Origin: a virus
Direction: 5' to 3' (one strand)
DNA length: 33,607 nt
Virus record (IMG/VR): IMGVR_UViG_3300042544_000093
Coordinates: 1-33,607 of that record
Position 1 is the stretch's first letter, and every line of letters starts with the position of its first letter. Below the pieces are notes generated by a model. It was not told the origin of the DNA and ran no database searches. It was given only the letters and a program-made list of their open reading frames with translations. Positions 31,236 to 33,607 of the stretch are shown here, piece by piece. The translations under genes and the position numbers were made by a program.

Positions 31236-31251
31236 GGGGGCTTGCGCCCCC
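31236..31251 (-). other. Second GCAA-tetraloop hairpin, directly after the regulator gene
   Basis: GGGGGC-GCAA-GCCCCC on the minus strand, five bases after the regulator's TGA and 13 bases before the terminator hairpin. A 6-bp all-GC stem with a GNRA loop is very stable. No T tract follows, so it is more likely an RNA 3'-end protector or processing element, or part of a bipartite terminator. Confidence 0.7.
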
Positions 31252-31256
31252 GTACT

Positions 31257-31574
31257 TCATTTTTCAAGCGGCTTGCCGATCATGTCTTCGATGTACTTCC
31301 TTCCTTGCTGAATGTTGTTGACTGGCAGTAGTCCTTTCACCATGTCACCTTCAACAAGCTCGGTAAATATTTCAACGACCTGTTGGTTCTTGTCGCGGAT
31401 AGGTTTGCCACGGAACCAACTGTAAACGGTCATGCGGGTCACACCCAACGCCTCTGCTACATATTTGGCAGGTAGGTTTGCTTTAACACAGACCTTAGCC
31501 AGCCTTACCCCCGCGCGATGCGGGTCAGCTTGGTGCATGTCCAACAAAAACTTTTCACTGTATGTCCGTGGCAT
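31257..31574 (-). CDS. Helix-turn-helix transcriptional regulator
   Basis: 105 residues; AAAGG lies 8 bases before the ATG. Residues about 25-56 form a helix-turn-helix of the Cro/CI style: 'LAKVCVKANLPAKYVAEALG' then 'VTRMTVYSWFRGKPIR', with the recognition helix around 46-56 and a basic end. The rest is helical ('NQQVVEIFTELVEGDMVKGL'), possibly for dimerisation. It lies within a replication operon and no integrase or second repressor is visible. It therefore more likely times early-to-late gene expression than lysogeny. Two hairpins follow the gene. Binding sites are unknown. Confidence 0.8.
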   Translation of the reverse strand: MPRTYSEKFLLDMHQADPHRAGVRLAKVCVKANLPAKYVAEALGVTRMTVYSWFRGKPIRDKNQQVVEIFTELVEGDMVKGLLPVNNIQQGRKYIEDMIGKPLEK

Positions 31575-31578
31575 TTCA

Positions 31579-32460
31579 TTAACCTTTCTTAGACCATTTC
31601 TTCACGATGTCGGAGACATCAGACGGTTGTTCCGCGCTTGACTTAGTAGACTCACGCTTCACGGGTTCTGCTACATCTGCTTCGACTGCTACATTCGAAA
31701 CAATTGCAGCTACGTTTTCAAACCCACCATCACCTTCTTCGCTTGTGTCTGCTTGGTAGACGTTCATCTTGATAGCAGCTTCAGCGGCGGCACTCTTCGC
31801 TTGATTAGCGACAATAGCCAAGTCACCTTCCGGTGTTACGCCAGCAGGTGAGAACAGCACTTTCGGCACAGGTGATTTTGTGTCGAACGCCATGCGGGTA
31901 ATAACGCGCCCCGCTGATACGTTGTGCGATGCCAAGTGTTGGATGTAAGGACGGAAAGGCCAACGACCGTTATCTTCTTTACCGAAAGACGAGGTAGCAG
32001 GTAAGACTAACTGCATCACGTCACCACTCGGATCGTTAGGTAGTACAACAGCAGTGCGCCATGACAGCTTACACTTTGTACCCATGCCGTTATCGCCCGA
32101 ACCTTTGGCGCTGTACTGGCAGTCGTTGCACGAGCTAGCGATAGGGGTTTTAACTTCAGGATCAGGTGTGTCTGAATTGCTCGACCAACAAGTTGGGCTG
32201 ATCTTCTCACCCTCTTTGTAGCCTTGCATATATAACATACGCGATGCTTTGTGCGCCATCTTAACAATGATCACATTCATGTGACGGTCTTCGATTGCCC
32301 CAATCTCTTTACCACCGGCATACTTGCGGAATACTCCGCCTTTGATAGAAATGCGCTTGATGCCACCTTTACCACCACCGCCAGCTACGGCAAGTGTATC
32401 TTCATCAAGACCGGCAAGCGCGGGGTTATTGGATAGCAGGGTTGCAAGTTCGTTACTCAT
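31579..32460 (-). CDS. Zinc-containing ssDNA-binding-like protein
   Basis: 293 residues with AAAGGA ahead of the ATG. The start 'MSNELATLLSNNPALAGLDE' and 'KRISIKGGVFRKYAGGKEIG' are recognisable from replication regions of many aquatic phages, where the protein is taken as a single-stranded DNA-binding protein with an OB-like core. Four cysteines at 91, 111, 114 and 130 ('TCWSSNS', 'SCNDCQYSAKG', 'KCKLSW') would hold a zinc ion inside the core, as in T4 gp32. Aromatic and basic strands follow ('NGRWPFRPYIQHLASHNVSA'). The last 60 residues are low-complexity and acidic, ending in a basic 'IVKKWSKKG' instead of the acidic tip usual in SSBs. It likely coats template strands for the neighbouring helicases. 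Confidence 0.75.
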   Translation of the reverse strand: MSNELATLLSNNPALAGLDEDTLAVAGGGGKGGIKRISIKGGVFRKYAGGKEIGAIEDRHMNVIIVKMAHKASRMLYMQGYKEGEKISPTCWSSNSDTPDPEVKTPIASSCNDCQYSAKGSGDNGMGTKCKLSWRTAVVLPNDPSGDVMQLVLPATSSFGKEDNGRWPFRPYIQHLASHNVSAGRVITRMAFDTKSPVPKVLFSPAGVTPEGDLAIVANQAKSAAAEAAIKMNVYQADTSEEGDGGFENVAAIVSNVAVEADVAEPVKRESTKSSAEQPSDVSDIVKKWSKKG

Positions 32461-32484
32461 TTATTTTCCTTTGACTGAATCAAA

Positions 32485-32886
32485 CTATTTAGCAGTTGGT
32501 TTACGGACGGTGATTGAAAACTCTCTCATGACGTTGATACCGGGCGGGAGACCGTCTTGCTCATGCCCTGTCATGAATTCTTTAAAGTTGCCCTGATGAA
32601 TACGACGCTCGAACAGTTCAACAGCTTTATGTTCCAAGACAAAATCACGGAAGTTGTCCCAGTCATTGCAGTAGAAACGCTCGTTAAGCTTGCGTGTAAC
32701 AGTCCCTGCGCTCGTCTTAAAACCGTCAGTATTGGTCTCGTTACAAACAGCTAACAGCGACTGCTCCACTGTCTGAAGATCCTTTTTCAGATCAGCATCT
32801 TTTGCTTCGTACTCGCGTAGTATGCTCTCACGCTGATTTCTAATTGTCAAGTATATGTTTACTAATTCTTCAATATTTGTACTCAT
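32485..32886 (-). CDS. Coiled-coil replication-region protein, unknown function
   Basis: 133 residues; AGGGG precedes the ATG, which follows the helicase stop by one base. Residues 5-50 form a long charged helix ('EELVNIYLTIRNQRESILRE', 'YEAKDADLKKDLQTVEQSLL') consistent with a coiled coil. The C-terminal half is an alpha/beta domain: 'FKTSAGTVTRKLNERFYCND', 'WDNFRDFVLEHKAVELFERR' and 'GNFKEFMTGHEQDGLPPGIN', ending 'VMREFSITVRKPTAK'. Proteins with this layout are common beside the SSB-like and helicase genes in aquatic phages and are not characterised. A recombination or nuclease-accessory role is possible. No catalytic motif is visible. Confidence 0.7.
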   Translation of the reverse strand: MSTNIEELVNIYLTIRNQRESILREYEAKDADLKKDLQTVEQSLLAVCNETNTDGFKTSAGTVTRKLNERFYCNDWDNFRDFVLEHKAVELFERRIHQGNFKEFMTGHEQDGLPPGINVMREFSITVRKPTAK

Positions 32887-32887
32887 G

Positions 32888-33607
32888 TTAAACCCCTAGT
32901 TCCTGTTTATATAGATCGACCAGCTTCTCGTGTAGGCTTACTTTGCCTTGAAGCATCTGATACATTTTGCGTTCGACTTCAGACCCCTGCAGGTGTACGA
33001 CAGTCATGCTGTTTTTTTGCCCGACTCGGTCTATTCGTGCTACGCATTGAAGGTATGTCTCCACACTCATGACGGGTGACCAGAACACGACCGTATTTGC
33101 GGCAGTGAGGGTTACGCCATGCGAGGCAGACTGTGGTTGTATGACTAGCACTCTAGGTGCGGTCATGGTTTGGAAGCGGTTAATAATCTCTGACCGTTCC
33201 TTGGCGGGTACATCTCCGTTAATTATTTCATTGGTGACTCCTTCTTGGTTTAAGTGTTTAGCTACAAGAACAATGGTGTGCCGAAACGGTACGAACACAA
33301 TTACCTTATGCTCGGTCTCGTCTAGCACCTCCATCAAAGCGTTTAGCCGTGGGGATACATCAAACTCGATTACTTCTTTGGTGTCGGTATAGACTGCGCC
33401 ACCCGATATCTGCAACAGCTTACTGAGCGCGGCGGCGGCATTCACCGCACTAATCTCTTCACCTGCGGCTTCTATCAGTAATTGACTTTTTAGCGCATGG
33501 TAGTACTTGTTTACTTGCGCGGTAAGCGGTACTTCGCGCGTTTGATACATAACTTCTGGCAAGTCAAGACACTCTGCCTTGGTAAAGCGGATAGCGGGTT
33601 GTAACGC
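32888..33607 (-). CDS. SNF2/superfamily-2 helicase, C-terminal part (5' end outside window)
   Basis: 239 residues are visible and the frame is open to the window edge, so the N-terminal ATPase half lies outside. The piece starts with 'RFTKAECLDLPEVMYQTREV' and contains the second RecA-like domain: motif IV region 'HKVIVFVPFRHTIVLVAKHL', 'INGDVPAKERSEIINRFQ', motif V 'QPQSASHGVTLTAANTVVFW' and motif VI 'QCVARIDRVGQKNSMTVVHL' with the arginine finger R-x-x-R-x-G-Q type end. The 'ARIDRVGQ' form and spacing are those of phage SNF2-like helicases. It probably remodels or unwinds DNA during replication or recombination. It is the first visible gene of the minus-strand operon. Confidence 0.85.
   Translation of the reverse strand, partial: ALQPAIRFTKAECLDLPEVMYQTREVPLTAQVNKYYHALKSQLLIEAAGEEISAVNAAAALSKLLQISGGAVYTDTKEVIEFDVSPRLNALMEVLDETEHKVIVFVPFRHTIVLVAKHLNQEGVTNEIINGDVPAKERSEIINRFQTMTAPRVLVIQPQSASHGVTLTAANTVVFWSPVMSVETYLQCVARIDRVGQKNSMTVVHLQGSEVERKMYQMLQGKVSLHEKLVDLYKQELGV

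Noticed and set aside
1-33607. tRNA genes, CRISPR arrays, insertion sequences, att sites, defence or anti-defence systems
   Set aside because: No cloverleaf fits in the few short gaps, no regularly spaced repeats outside coding repeats, no transposase or integrase, and no recognised defence gene.

Overview
The window is a continuous stretch of a tailed double-stranded DNA phage genome, most like an uncultured aquatic podovirus. The evidence is dense, short-spaced genes in two opposed blocks, a head-tail adaptor, a P22 gp10-like nozzle candidate, a run of internal-virion (ejection) proteins ending in a 2177-residue giant, a holin plus GH108 endolysin, and an inward-facing replication block. 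I see no tape measure, sheath or baseplate genes, which argues against sipho- and myovirus types. The fatty-helix holin, GH108 endolysin and 3-TM-like lysis set fit a Gram-negative host, but nothing here names the host. Terminase, portal, major capsid and DNA polymerase genes are not in the window and presumably lie outside both ends.

Layout. Positions 2-1087 hold the end of a small virion gene and the adaptor. Positions 1084-12376 are an unusually large adhesin and tail-fibre region. It includes three paralogous glycine-rich fibres (2867-4075, 4630-5625, 9263-10243), stand-alone anchor or stem modules (4442-4630, 5629-6012, 6015-6419), a LamG+SPRY-like protein (6419-8740), a protein made of 20-residue and 11-residue tandem repeats (10243-10965), a gp12-like collar fibre (10975-11778), and several small accessory proteins. 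Positions 12376-14089 form the lysis block: a single-TM protein, a 28-residue Trp-rich micro-ORF, a holin and an endolysin. Positions 14127-28148 carry the nozzle-like protein, a jelly-roll protein, and four internal-virion proteins with a GNAT acetyltransferase embedded between the first two of them.

From 28145 to the right end all genes run on the minus strand. In transcription order they are: a SNF2/DEAD-type helicase (cut by the window end), a coiled-coil protein of unknown role, a zinc-containing ssDNA-binding-like protein, a helix-turn-helix regulator, two GCAA-tetraloop hairpins (one of them a good intrinsic terminator), a PrimPol plus DUF927 primase-helicase, and a small conserved protein. 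The two blocks converge and their stop codons overlap by four bases at 28145-28148.

Most plus-strand junctions are TAATG, TGATG or ATGA overlaps, which implies long polycistronic late transcripts with translational coupling. There are no gene-free stretches over 300 bases. I see no tRNA, CRISPR array, insertion sequence, integrase or reverse transcriptase. I found no convincing classical promoter. The most interesting items are the modular adhesin region, the HEIMH metallopeptidase signature inside the giant ejection protein, the acetyltransferase embedded in the ejection operon, the Trp-rich micro-ORF, the 11-residue Trp repeat, and the tandem GCAA hairpins.
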